DNA from: Bog-756 sp963833585
Lineage (GTDB): Bacteria > Actinomycetota > Acidimicrobiia > Acidimicrobiales > RAAP-2
Direction of reading: 5' to 3'
Assembly (NCBI GenBank): GCA_963833585.1
Contig: CAWHYF010000005.1
Coordinates: 744,001 to 808,000, forward strand
DNA length: 64,000 nt
The notes under the pieces were generated by a model that was not told the DNA's origin, searched no databases, and was given only the letters and a program-made list of their open reading frames with translations. The position numbers and the translations under genes were made by a program. Positions 7,861 through 16,307 of this stretch are shown here, one piece after another (within the stretch, counting starts at the first letter, position 1; every line of letters begins with the position of its first letter).

Positions 7861-8695
7861 TCAGCCGCTCACCGTCGGCGACTCCGGCACCGACACGTCG
7901 ATGGTCGAGGTGGCGTGCAGGGTCCCGTTGGCCAGGACGGCCGCGAGGTCCTCGTACTTGGCGGTCCGGTCGGCATCGGTCCCGAAGAGCACGGTGATCC
8001 CCGAGTCGAGGGCCATGCTGATGGAGCCGTCGGCCGCCACCATGACCGACGACACCTGACCGGCGAAGGCCGGGGGCAGGGTCCGCGGCCACCTCCAGGC
8101 CCGGTCCCGCCGCCGGGGGCAGCGACCCCCCGACCGGGGCGGGCGGGATCACCGACGTGGCCGTGTGCACCACGTAGGCCGCTACCCCGGGAGGTCGGGT
8201 GGGCACCACCTGGAGGGTGCGGCCATGCCCGTCCAGCAGGGACCAGGACGGGCCCGGACCGGACATCTCGACCACCGGCACCCGTTCGGTCACCTTGATC
8301 TGGACGCCGTCCGGCCAGTGCTTGCGGACCTGGGCGGTGGCGATGAAGGGCAGGGCCTCGACCCTCCGGGCCACCAGGCCCGGGTTCACGCTGATCAGGG
8401 GCGGCTGGTGCTGGAGCCCGGCCGCATCCACGATGGCCGCCTCCGGCGTGTGGGGATGGGAGCCGGTCACGCTGATGGCCCGGGCCCCGAACCACGGGGT
8501 GTGGGCCAGGGCCACGACCAGGACCACCAGGACCAGCACCCCGGTCGCCCCCCCCATCCACAAGAGCCGCTTCCGGCCCTGGCTGCGCCGGATGGCCACC
8601 CGCCGCTGACGGATCCGGGGGTCGATGCCGGGGGGGCCGGAGGGGTCCGGCCGCCCGGGGGGCTCGGGCCCCTCCGGGGGCTCGGGGGGGTTCAC
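7861..8695 (-). CDS. ftsQ: Divisome protein FtsQ (POTRA), interrupted by a 1-base frameshift
   Basis: Bitopic membrane protein linking early and late divisome parts. A Pro-rich cytoplasmic tail (about residues 1-45) precedes a transmembrane helix (LVLVVLVVALAHTPWFG) and a POTRA domain (ISVTGSHPHTPEAAIVDAAG...VRKHWPDGVQIKVTERVPVV). The end of the protein (VSSVMVAADGSISMALDSG, FGTDADRTAKYEDLAAVL) is in another frame; removing one base of the GGG at 8079-8081 joins them, giving 277 aa. Start GTG 8695 has GGGGGAGGA upstream and overlaps the repaired murB stop as GTGA. The apparent fusion to MurB is an artefact of a base inserted in murB. Confidence 0.85.
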
Positions 8696-9646
8696 CCGCC
8701 GTCCTCCCCCGACCCACTGAAGCCGACCAGCCGGACCTCGGTCCGCAGGCACGGTGCCGGTGATCCCGGCCACCACCTCCCGGACGTGGCCCATCACCGC
8801 CACCACGTCGTCGGCCGAGCCCCCGGGGTCGGCCTGGATGAAGTTGGCGTGCTTGGTGGAGACCGAGGCGCTGCCGATCCGGAACCCCTTCAGCCCGCAG
8901 GCATCGATGAGCCGCCCCGCCGAGTCGCCCGCCGGGTTGGTGAAGACCGACCCGGCGTTGGCGCCCCCCGGCTGGTTGGCCCGCCGCCACCGGACGATCT
9001 CGGCGATGGTGGCCGCCCCCTCGGCCGGGTCACCCGCCTCGAGCTGGAAGGTCCCGGACGCCACCACCTGATCCGGCCGCACCGTCGTGTGCCGGTAGGC
9101 GGGCTCCAGCCGGTCGGCGGGCGAGTCGGTCACCGTCCCGTCGGCCAGGTCGACCGAGCGGTAGGCGACCAGGGTGGCCGCGGTGTCCGAGCCGTGCCCG
9201 CCGGCGTTCATCCGGATGGCCCCCCCGACCGATCCCGGCACCCCCACCGCCCACTCCAGCCCCCGGAGACCGGCCGCCGCGGTCCGGCGGGCCAGCACCG
9301 GGAGGCTCAGGGCCGCGCCGGCCCGGACCCGGGTGCCGTCGAGGTCCAGGGTGTCGAAGCCGGGGCCGAGGGCGAGTACCAGGCCGTCGAACCCCCGGTC
9401 GGCCACCAGCAGGTTCGACCCGCGTCCGAGGACCAGGACCGGGAGATCGCACTGGGAGGTGCACCGGGCCACCTCCATCAGCCGCGCCTCGTCGACCACC
9501 TCCTCGAACAGCGCGGCGCGGCCCCCGACCCGGTAGGTGGTGAGCGCACCGAGGGGATGGTCCCGCTGCGCCCGTGGGCCGAGGGCCCGGGCCAGGGAGC
9601 CGAGGTCCCGGCGGCGGAGGCTCACCACGGCCTCATCCGTCCGCAT
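8692..9646 (-). CDS. murB: UDP-N-acetylenolpyruvoylglucosamine reductase MurB, interrupted by a 1-base frameshift
   Basis: FAD enzyme that reduces UDP-GlcNAc-enolpyruvate to UDP-MurNAc with NADPH. Visible motifs are LTTYRVGGRAALF, VLGRGSNLLVAD, GVPGSVGGAIRMNAGGHG (FAD site) and NQPGGANAGSVFTNP, whose Ser is the catalytic proton donor. The KHANFI motif follows. The true C-terminus (LRTEVRLVGFSGSGEDGG, then TGA) appears only after deleting one base of the GG at 8748-8749; it restores the typical EVRLVG ending and a GTGA overlap with ftsQ. Repaired length is 317 aa. It overlaps murC by 14 nt. Confidence 0.9.
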
Positions 9647-11030
9647 CGGCGAGCAGCTCGTCGGGGAGGGAGGTCAGGTCGCCGGCCCCGAGGGTGAGGC
9701 AGAGGTCGCCGGTCCGGAGCAGGCTCCCGACCAGGGGGCGCAGGTCGGAACGGCGGGCCGCGTAGTGCACCGGCAGTTCGGGGTACTGGCGCCGCGCCGC
9801 GTCGACCACCAGGCGGCCGGACACCCCGGGCACCGGGGCCTCACCGGCCCCGTAGACGTCGGTGACCACCACCTCGTCGGCATCGGCGAAGGAACTCCCG
9901 AACTCGGCCCACAGCTCGGCGGTCCGGCTGTACCGGTGGGGCTGGAACACCGCCACCACCCGCGGCCATCCCCCGTCGCGGGCCGCAGCCAGCGCCGCCC
10001 GGACCTCGCTGGGCAGGTGGGCGTAGTCGTCCACGAAGGTCACCCCGTCGGCCGATCCACGGAACTCGAACCGGCGGGCCACCCCGGCGAACCGGGCCAG
10101 GGCCCGGGCCACCGATTCGAAGGGAACCCCGACCGCCAGGGCGGCCACCGCCGCCACGGCGGCGTTCCTGGCGTTGTGGAGCCCGGGGACCGGGACGGCC
10201 AGTCGCCCCAGCTCGGCGCCCGACGGGTCGAGCAGCCCGAAGGCCAGGGAGCTCCGGGCCAGCTCCACGTCGACCATCCGCACGGTGGAGCCGGGGCCGG
10301 TCCCGACGATCTCGGCCCCGGTGGCCCGGCCGATCTCGGCCGCCACCGCGTCGTCGCCCCCCACCACGCGCGGACCCCGGGCGCCGGTCAGGAAGGCTTC
10401 GAACGCCGAGCGGACTGCGGCGAAGGATCCGTAGTGGTCGAGGTGATCGGCCTCGACGTTGGTCACCACGGCGACCTCGGGCACCAGGGCGAGGAAGGTC
10501 CCGTCGCTCTCGTCGGCCTCCACCACCAGCCACTCCCCCTCGTCCCAGACGGCGTTGGTGCCGATCTCGTTGACCTCGCCCCCGATCAGGAAGGAGGGGC
10601 GGAGCCCGGCCTCCACCAGCACCAGGGCCAGCATGGAGGCCGTGGTGGTCTTCCCGTGGGTGCCGGCCACCGCCACGCACCGCCGGAGGGAGGCGAGGGC
10701 GGCCAACGACTCGGCGCGGGACAGCACGCCGATCCCCCGGCGGCGGGCCTCGATCACCTCGGGGTTGGTCGGGGGGACGGCCGAGGACACCGTGACCAGG
10801 TCGGCCGCCCCCAGGTTGGCCGTGCGGTGTCCGATGGCCACACCGATCCCGGCCCGCCGGAGGCGGTCGGTCACCGCCGACGCCTTCAGGTCGCTCCCGG
10901 TGACCTCATGTCCCATGGCGTGGAGCACCGTGGCGATGGCGCTCATGCCGGCGCCGCCGATCCCGACGATGTGCACCGCGGCCGGGTGCTCGCCGCTCCG
11001 GAGCAGTTCGGACCGGTCCGGATCGCTCAT
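9633..11030 (-). CDS. murC: UDP-N-acetylmuramate-L-alanine ligase MurC
   Basis: ATP-dependent ligase adding L-Ala to UDP-MurNAc. Domain 1 has VHIVGIGGAGMSAIATVL; domain 2 has the ATP loop AGTHGKTTTASMLALVL and VVEADESDGTF; domain 3 has VDDYAHLPSEVRAAL and FQPHRYSRT. 465 aa is normal. Start ATG 11030 overlaps the murG stop (ATGA). Longer upstream open frame is out-of-frame murG sequence. Together with MurE it covers two of the four Mur ligases; MurD and MurF are not in this window. Confidence 0.96.
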   Translation of the reverse strand: MSDPDRSELLRSGEHPAAVHIVGIGGAGMSAIATVLHAMGHEVTGSDLKASAVTDRLRRAGIGVAIGHRTANLGAADLVTVSSAVPPTNPEVIEARRRGIGVLSRAESLAALASLRRCVAVAGTHGKTTTASMLALVLVEAGLRPSFLIGGEVNEIGTNAVWDEGEWLVVEADESDGTFLALVPEVAVVTNVEADHLDHYGSFAAVRSAFEAFLTGARGPRVVGGDDAVAAEIGRATGAEIVGTGPGSTVRMVDVELARSSLAFGLLDPSGAELGRLAVPVPGLHNARNAAVAAVAALAVGVPFESVARALARFAGVARRFEFRGSADGVTFVDDYAHLPSEVRAALAAARDGGWPRVVAVFQPHRYSRTAELWAEFGSSFADADEVVVTDVYGAGEAPVPGVSGRLVVDAARRQYPELPVHYAARRSDLRPLVGSLLRTGDLCLTLGAGDLTSLPDELLADADG

Positions 11031-12193
11031 GCCGCCTCCCCCGGCCGGGACCGGGCCGGCGCCGCGCTGGCCTCGACCAGCCGCGCCCCGGCGGCGGCGG
11101 CGTCGGGGCGACCGAGCCGGCCCGCGGCCGAGCCCATGGCGTCGAGCAGGTCGGGCTTCGACAGCAGCCCGTCGAGGGCCCGCTCCAGCGAGGCCGCGTC
11201 GCACCGCCCGTCCGGCAGGAGGAGGGCCGCCCCGGCCCGCTCCAACACCCGGGCGTTGGCCGTCTGATGGTCGCCCGGCGCCCCGGGCAGGGGCACCAGG
11301 ATCGAGGGCACCCCGGCCACGGCCAGCTCGGCCACGGTCAGGGCCCCGGCCCGGCACACCACCACGTCGGCGGCGGCGTAGACCAGGTCCATCCGGTCCC
11401 CGTAGGGCACCCGGACCAGGGCCAGCCCCTCGGGGCCACCGTCGGTCCCCGCCCCGACGGTCCGCAGGGTCTCGTCCCAGTCCCGGCGGCCGAGGACGTG
11501 GTAGATGGAGCGGTCGTCCCGGCACCGCCACCGGTCGGCCAGGTCCAGGACCGCAGTGTTGATCCGGCGGGCCCCGAGGGAGCCCCCGAACACGGCCACG
11601 GTGGGTCGGTCCGGGGGCAGTCCGAGCGCTCGGCGTGCCGCCCGCCGCTGGTCAGCGGCCCTCCCCACCCCGGCGATCTCCGGTCGCACCGGTGTCCCGG
11701 TCACCACGGCCCGGGGCAGCGGGCTGCCCGCCCACCCCACCGCACTGGCCCGGGCGAAGCGCCCGAGCAGGCGGTTGGTCGTCCCGGGCACGGCATCGAC
11801 GTTGACCAGCACGAGCGGGACCCCCCGGACCAGCGCGCCCAGGGAGGCCGCCAGGCTGGCGTAACCGCCCACCGACACGACCACCTGCGGCCGGGCCCTG
11901 ACCACCACCCCGACCCCCCGCGCCGCGGCGGCGGCCAGACCGATGACCGCCCCCAGGTTGGCCACGAGGTCGGAGGGGCGCAGGCCGCGGACGATGCCCC
12001 GTCCGGGCAGCAGGGTGAACGGGAAGCCCCGGCCCTCGAGGGTGAGGCGGTCCTGGCCGCGTGAGGAGCCCACGAACTCGATGGTGCCACGGTCGTGGCC
12101 CGCGTTCACCAGCGCCTCGGCGATGGCCAGGGCCGGTTGGAGGTGGCCGGCGGTCCCACCTCCGGCGACCAGGGCATACCGGCGGGCGGTCAC
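11027..12193 (-). CDS. murG: UDP-GlcNAc:lipid I N-acetylglucosaminyltransferase MurG
   Basis: Peripheral membrane GT28 enzyme that makes lipid II. Motifs in order: AGGGTAGHLQPALAIAEAL (donor and lipid loop 1), VSVGGYAS, FGGSLGARRINTAV, RAGALTVAELAVAGVPSILV and PLPGAPGDHQTANA near the C-terminus. 388 aa. Start GTG 12193 overlaps the ftsW stop as GTGA. The bigger open frame upstream of it is ftsW read in the wrong frame. Order ftsW-murG-murC is the canonical dcw arrangement. Confidence 0.96.
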   Translation of the reverse strand: MTARRYALVAGGGTAGHLQPALAIAEALVNAGHDRGTIEFVGSSRGQDRLTLEGRGFPFTLLPGRGIVRGLRPSDLVANLGAVIGLAAAAARGVGVVVRARPQVVVSVGGYASLAASLGALVRGVPLVLVNVDAVPGTTNRLLGRFARASAVGWAGSPLPRAVVTGTPVRPEIAGVGRAADQRRAARRALGLPPDRPTVAVFGGSLGARRINTAVLDLADRWRCRDDRSIYHVLGRRDWDETLRTVGAGTDGGPEGLALVRVPYGDRMDLVYAAADVVVCRAGALTVAELAVAGVPSILVPLPGAPGDHQTANARVLERAGAALLLPDGRCDAASLERALDGLLSKPDLLDAMGSAAGRLGRPDAAAAGARLVEASAAPARSRPGEAA

Positions 12194-13623
12194 GCCGTGG
12201 AGGGACGTCGTCGCCGGCCGAGCGCGGTGGGAACCGTTCGTTCGTGCGAGGCGATGTTGAGCAGGATCCCGACCGCGGCCATGGTGATGATCAGTGACGA
12301 ACCGCCGAAGGAGATGAACGGGAGCGGGATGCCGGTCACCGGCAGGACACCGATCACCGCGCCGATGTTGATCACCGCCTGGCTGGTGATCCACGTCGTG
12401 ATGCCGACGGCCAGCAGGCTCCCGAACCGGTCGGGCGCCCGGGTGGCCGCCCGAAGGCCGAACCAGGCCAGGGCGAAGAACAGTGACAGGAGGACCACCG
12501 CCCCGAGGAGGCCCAGTTCCTCCCCCACCACGGAGAAGATGAAGTCGGTGTGGGCATTGGGCAACAGGCCCCATTTCTGGCGCCCTCCGCCGAGCCCGAG
12601 GCCGAACACGTGCCCGGAGCCGAGGCCGATGAGCGACTGCCAGACCTGGTATCCCGATCCGGAACGGTTGGCGCCGGGGTTGAGGAACGACAGGATGCGG
12701 TCCCTCCGGTAGGGGTCGGCCAACCCCACGATCACGGCCAGCGCGACGAAGATCCCCATGATCTTCACGATCGGCGCCATCGGGACCCCGCCCATGAACA
12801 GGATCCCGAAGGCGATGCAGCTCAGCACCAGGGCCGTCCCCATGTCCGGCTGCTTCAGGATCAGTACCCCCGAGATGCCCAGTACCGCCAGGACCGGGAC
12901 GATGACCATCTTGGGCTCGGCCGACCGGTCGGCCCGGCGGGTCAGCAGATCGGCGGCGAAGACCGCCAGGGCCAGCTTCATCAGCTCGGACGGTTGGATC
13001 TGGAGCATCCCGAACCCGAGCCACCGGGACGAGCCCCCGGCGGTGACGCCGAAATGGGGGACCAGGACCAGGACCAGCAGTCCCATGGTGACCACCACCA
13101 GCGGGCCCCGGATGGCCCGCCACTTCCGGTAGTCCACCCGGGACAGGATCAGCAGGGCGGCGGTCCCCACCCCCATCCACAACAGCTGCCGGATGAAGAT
13201 GGCCCACGGCGACCCGTACAGCCCGAGGGAGATGACCGGCGAGGCCGAACCCACCATGATCAGTCCGAAGGCGCACAACACCACGACCAGGAGGGCGATG
13301 GCCGGCCCCGTCCCGAGCCTCGTGGACCATCCCGCGGCCCGGCCCCGGGACGGCGCGGCGGCCCCGGTGACCGGGGCCAGCTTCGCCGGAGCGGCCGGCG
13401 CCGAACGCCGGCGCGAGGATCGGAGTCGCCGGCGCTTCGGCTGGTCGGCCACCGTGCGGGCCGTTCCCGGGCTCCGTCCGGGCCGTTCCGGGGCCGGGCG
13501 GCGCATCGGGCGGCCGCTCGGGCGGCCGGTGGGGCGCTCGGCCACCGTCACGCCGGTGGCCGCGGCCCGCGAGGGGTGACGCGGTCGGGTGCGCGCTCGG
13601 GGGAGGGCGGTTCGGTCAGCCAC
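12190..13623 (-). CDS. ftsW: FtsW, SEDS-family lipid II polymerase of the septum
   Basis: Polytopic SEDS glycosyltransferase that polymerises lipid II with its partner FtsI. About ten hydrophobic segments start near residue 110. Conserved loops include SSRWLGFGMLQIQPSELMKL and the C-terminal GIPLPFISFGGSSL. Residues 1-105 are an unusual Arg/Pro-rich cytoplasmic tail (RPTGRPSGRPMRRPAPERPG, then KRRRLRSSRRRSAP). Start GTG 13623 is set by GAGGAG 6 nt upstream, within a longer frame from 13656. The 180-nt gap to mraY is where murD would normally lie. Confidence 0.95.
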   Translation of the reverse strand: MADRTALPRARTRPRHPSRAAATGVTVAERPTGRPSGRPMRRPAPERPGRSPGTARTVADQPKRRRLRSSRRRSAPAAPAKLAPVTGAAAPSRGRAAGWSTRLGTGPAIALLVVVLCAFGLIMVGSASPVISLGLYGSPWAIFIRQLLWMGVGTAALLILSRVDYRKWRAIRGPLVVVTMGLLVLVLVPHFGVTAGGSSRWLGFGMLQIQPSELMKLALAVFAADLLTRRADRSAEPKMVIVPVLAVLGISGVLILKQPDMGTALVLSCIAFGILFMGGVPMAPIVKIMGIFVALAVIVGLADPYRRDRILSFLNPGANRSGSGYQVWQSLIGLGSGHVFGLGLGGGRQKWGLLPNAHTDFIFSVVGEELGLLGAVVLLSLFFALAWFGLRAATRAPDRFGSLLAVGITTWITSQAVINIGAVIGVLPVTGIPLPFISFGGSSLIITMAAVGILLNIASHERTVPTALGRRRRPSTA

Positions 13624-13803
13624 AGGGAACTCCTCGGGTCGGTAGGGGGACGACACAGACAGGAACTCCGAGGCCGGCCCGACACATGGCCCTAGCCTCC
13701 TTCACCCGGGGGGCCCGGTGGTGGAACCTCCGGGGGCGGAGGTCGTCGAGGCGGGCGGACGGCGGCCCCGGCGGGCCGGGCGGCCGACCGGCTCCGGGCA
13801 CCA

Positions 13804-14835
13804 TCAGACCTTCCCCACCGAGAGGAAGTCCCCGTAGAAGATGCCGAGCCCGAGGGCGGCGAACAGCCCGGCCAGGATCCAGAACCGGACGATCACCGTG
13901 GTCTCGGGCCATCCCAGCAGTTCGAAGTGGTGATGGAGGGGTGCCATCCGGAAGACCCGCCGGTGGAAGACCCGGAAGCTGATCACCTGGATCACCACCG
14001 AGAGGGTGATGATGACGAACAGGCCCCCGATGACCACCAGCAGCAGGTCCAGGTTCATCAGGAGACAGAGGGCGGCGAGACCCGAGCCGATGGAGAGGGA
14101 GCCGGTGTCGCCCATGAAGATCTTGGCCGGAGCCGCATTCCACCAGAGGAAGCCCAGGCAGGCACCGGCCAGGGCCACCGACGCCAGGGCCAGGTCCAGG
14201 GCGTCGGGCACCTGGTAGATGGCGAAGTGCCGGTACTGCCAGTAGCCGATGATGGCCAGGCAGGCGAAACAGAAGGTCGAGGATCCGGCGGCCAGGCCGT
14301 CGAGCCCGTCGGTCAGATTCACTGCGTTGGCGGCGGCGGCGATGATCACCGTGGCCCACACCACCCAGAGGGCGGTGCCCATGTGGAACCCGATGGAGTC
14401 GTAGCGGGTGAAGGACAGCGCCGTCGAGGCGTGGGCCCAGTACACGGCCAGGAGCGAGAAGAGCAGGCCGAGCCCGATCTGGGCGCCGAACTTGGCCCGT
14501 TTGTTGAGCCCCAGGCTCCTGCGGTGTCGCACCTTGATCCAGTCGTCGGCGAATCCGATCGAGCCCGCCCCCACGATGGCCAGCATGATCAGGAGTCCCG
14601 AGCGCGAGAAGTGGACCCTCGGTATGGCGTGGGCGGTGACGTACCCGATGACCACGGCGGCGACGATCCCGATGCCCCCCATGGTCGGTGTGCCGGCCTT
14701 GGCGATATGGACCTGGGGCCCGTCCTCGCGGATCTGCTGGCCGATGTTGTTCTTGATCAACCACCGGATCAGCACCGGGGTGGACAGGACGGCCACCCAC
14801 AGGGCGACCCCTCCCGACGTCATCAACGAGATCAT
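13804..14835 (-). CDS. mraY: Phospho-MurNAc-pentapeptide transferase MraY
   Basis: Integral membrane enzyme making lipid I from UDP-MurNAc-pentapeptide and undecaprenyl phosphate. About ten hydrophobic segments over 343 aa. Signatures: GTPTMGGIGIVAAVV near residue 48, FADDWIKVRHRRSLGL (Asp-rich Mg site), NAVNLTDGLDGLAAGSS and GDTGSLSIGSGLAAL, then MAPLHHHFELLGWPE with the catalytic-site His cluster. Start ATG 14835 overlaps the murE stop as ATGA; normally murF lies between these two genes, but here they are directly coupled. Confidence 0.96.
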   Translation of the reverse strand: MISLMTSGGVALWVAVLSTPVLIRWLIKNNIGQQIREDGPQVHIAKAGTPTMGGIGIVAAVVIGYVTAHAIPRVHFSRSGLLIMLAIVGAGSIGFADDWIKVRHRRSLGLNKRAKFGAQIGLGLLFSLLAVYWAHASTALSFTRYDSIGFHMGTALWVVWATVIIAAAANAVNLTDGLDGLAAGSSTFCFACLAIIGYWQYRHFAIYQVPDALDLALASVALAGACLGFLWWNAAPAKIFMGDTGSLSIGSGLAALCLLMNLDLLLVVIGGLFVIITLSVVIQVISFRVFHRRVFRMAPLHHHFELLGWPETTVIVRFWILAGLFAALGLGIFYGDFLSVGKV

Positions 14836-16245
14836 GCCGGGGGGCCCGCCGTTCGAGCGGCCAGGGCCCGTCGGGCCTGCTCACGGTCGTCGAACGGCCA
14901 GGACCGTCCCCCGGCCGTCTGGGTGGCCTCGTGCCCCTTGCCGGCCAGCAGGACCACGTCCCCCGGCTCGGCCCGCCCGATGGCCCAATCGATGGCGGCG
15001 GCCCGGTCCGGCTCCACCACGACCTCGGCCCGGCCCCCCAGGCCCGACCGGATCCCGGCGATGATGGCCCCGGGGTCCTCCGACCGGGGGTTGTCCGAGG
15101 TCAGGACGACCACGTCGGCCAGGCGGGACGACACCTCGCCCATCTCCGGACGCTTTCCCGGGTCGCGGTCGCCACCGCACCCGAACAGGCAGATCAGGCG
15201 CCCGGAGGCCAGGCCGCGGGCCGCGGTCAGGGCCGCCTCGAGTCCGGCCGGGGTATGGGCGTAGTCGACGAGGACCGAGACCGGTCCACCGACCACCTCC
15301 ATCCGGCCCGGCACCGGACCGGCGGCACCGAGACCTTCGGCCACCTGGTCCTCGCCCACGCCCAGGGTGGTGGCCACCGCCGCGGCGACCAGGGCGTTGT
15401 CCACGTTGAACCGGCCGGTGAGGGCCAGGTCCACCCGCCGCCCGCGCCAACCGAACGAGGTCCGCCCCACGGTGGTGACCACCTCGGTGGCTTCGTCGCC
15501 GCGCACCGGGACCAGGGTCGGACCGACCAGTTCCGAGGCCAGCCGTCGACCCCAGGGGTCGTCCACGGCCACCACGGCGACCCGGGCCCGGTCCGGGGTG
15601 AAGAGCCTGGCCTTGGCCTGGTAGTACTCCTCCATCGAGCCGTGGTGGTCGAGATGGTCGCGGCTCAGGTTGGTGAAGGCCGCCACATCGAAGACCACGC
15701 CCGTCCACCCGGTGCTGGGTCATGGCGTGGGACGAGACCTCCATGGCCACGGCTCCCCGGTGGTCCCGGCGGAACTCGGCCAGGCGACGCTGGAGGTCGG
15801 GGGCTTCGGGGGTGGTGCGCTCCCCGGCCAGGGTGCCGATGACCCCGGTGGCGATCCCGGCGTGCTCCAGCACCGCCTGGACCAGGTGGGTCACCGTGGT
15901 CTTGCCGTTGGTGCCGGTGATCCCCACCATGGCCATGGCCTCCGCCGGACGGCCATAGAAGGCCGCGGCCAACGAGGCCATGGCCGGGCGCGCCGTCCCG
16001 GACGCCACCCGGGCCTGGAGCACGTCGAGGTCCAGGATCCGCTCGCAGAGCAGGGCGGTGGCCCCGCGGCCCACCGCCTCGGCGGCGTGGAGGTGTCCGT
16101 CGGTGCGGGTGCCCGGCACACAGCAGAACAGGGAACCCTCCCCCACCCGACGGCTGTCGAACTCCACCGAGCGGATGTCGGTCGATGCCGGGTCGCCGCG
16201 CACCTCGAGCGCGTCGATGGCGCGGATCAGCGTCGTCATCTGCAC
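14832..16245 (-). CDS. murE: UDP-MurNAc-tripeptide (meso-DAP-adding) ligase MurE, interrupted by a 1-base frameshift
   Basis: Adds meso-diaminopimelate to UDP-MurNAc-L-Ala-D-Glu. The N-terminal part has VEFDSRRVGEGSLFCCVPG, the ATP loop GITGTNGKTTVTHLV and EVSSHAMTQHRVDG; the C-terminal part has FTNLSRDHLDHHGSMEEYY, VDYAHTPAGLEAAL, the meso-DAP recognition box TSDNPRSEDP and LLAGKGHEATQ. The halves join if one base of the CCC at 15700-15702 is removed, giving 470 aa. The DNPR box means the wall peptide is meso-DAP type, matching the dap genes nearby. Start: GTG 16245 or ATG 16239; neither has a strong ribosome site. Confidence 0.9.
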
Positions 16246-16307
16246 GGAGGCGTGGTCCAGGGGCTCAGGGGGGTGGAGGAATGCCGGCGTGACCAGCGGG
16301 GGCCCAC

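Noticed and set aside
7790..9646. One 618-codon frame encoding MurB fused to FtsQ.
   Set aside because: Both genes have their own start/stop signals once one inserted base at 8748-8749 is removed, and the last 80 codons of the frame are out-of-frame FtsQ sequence.
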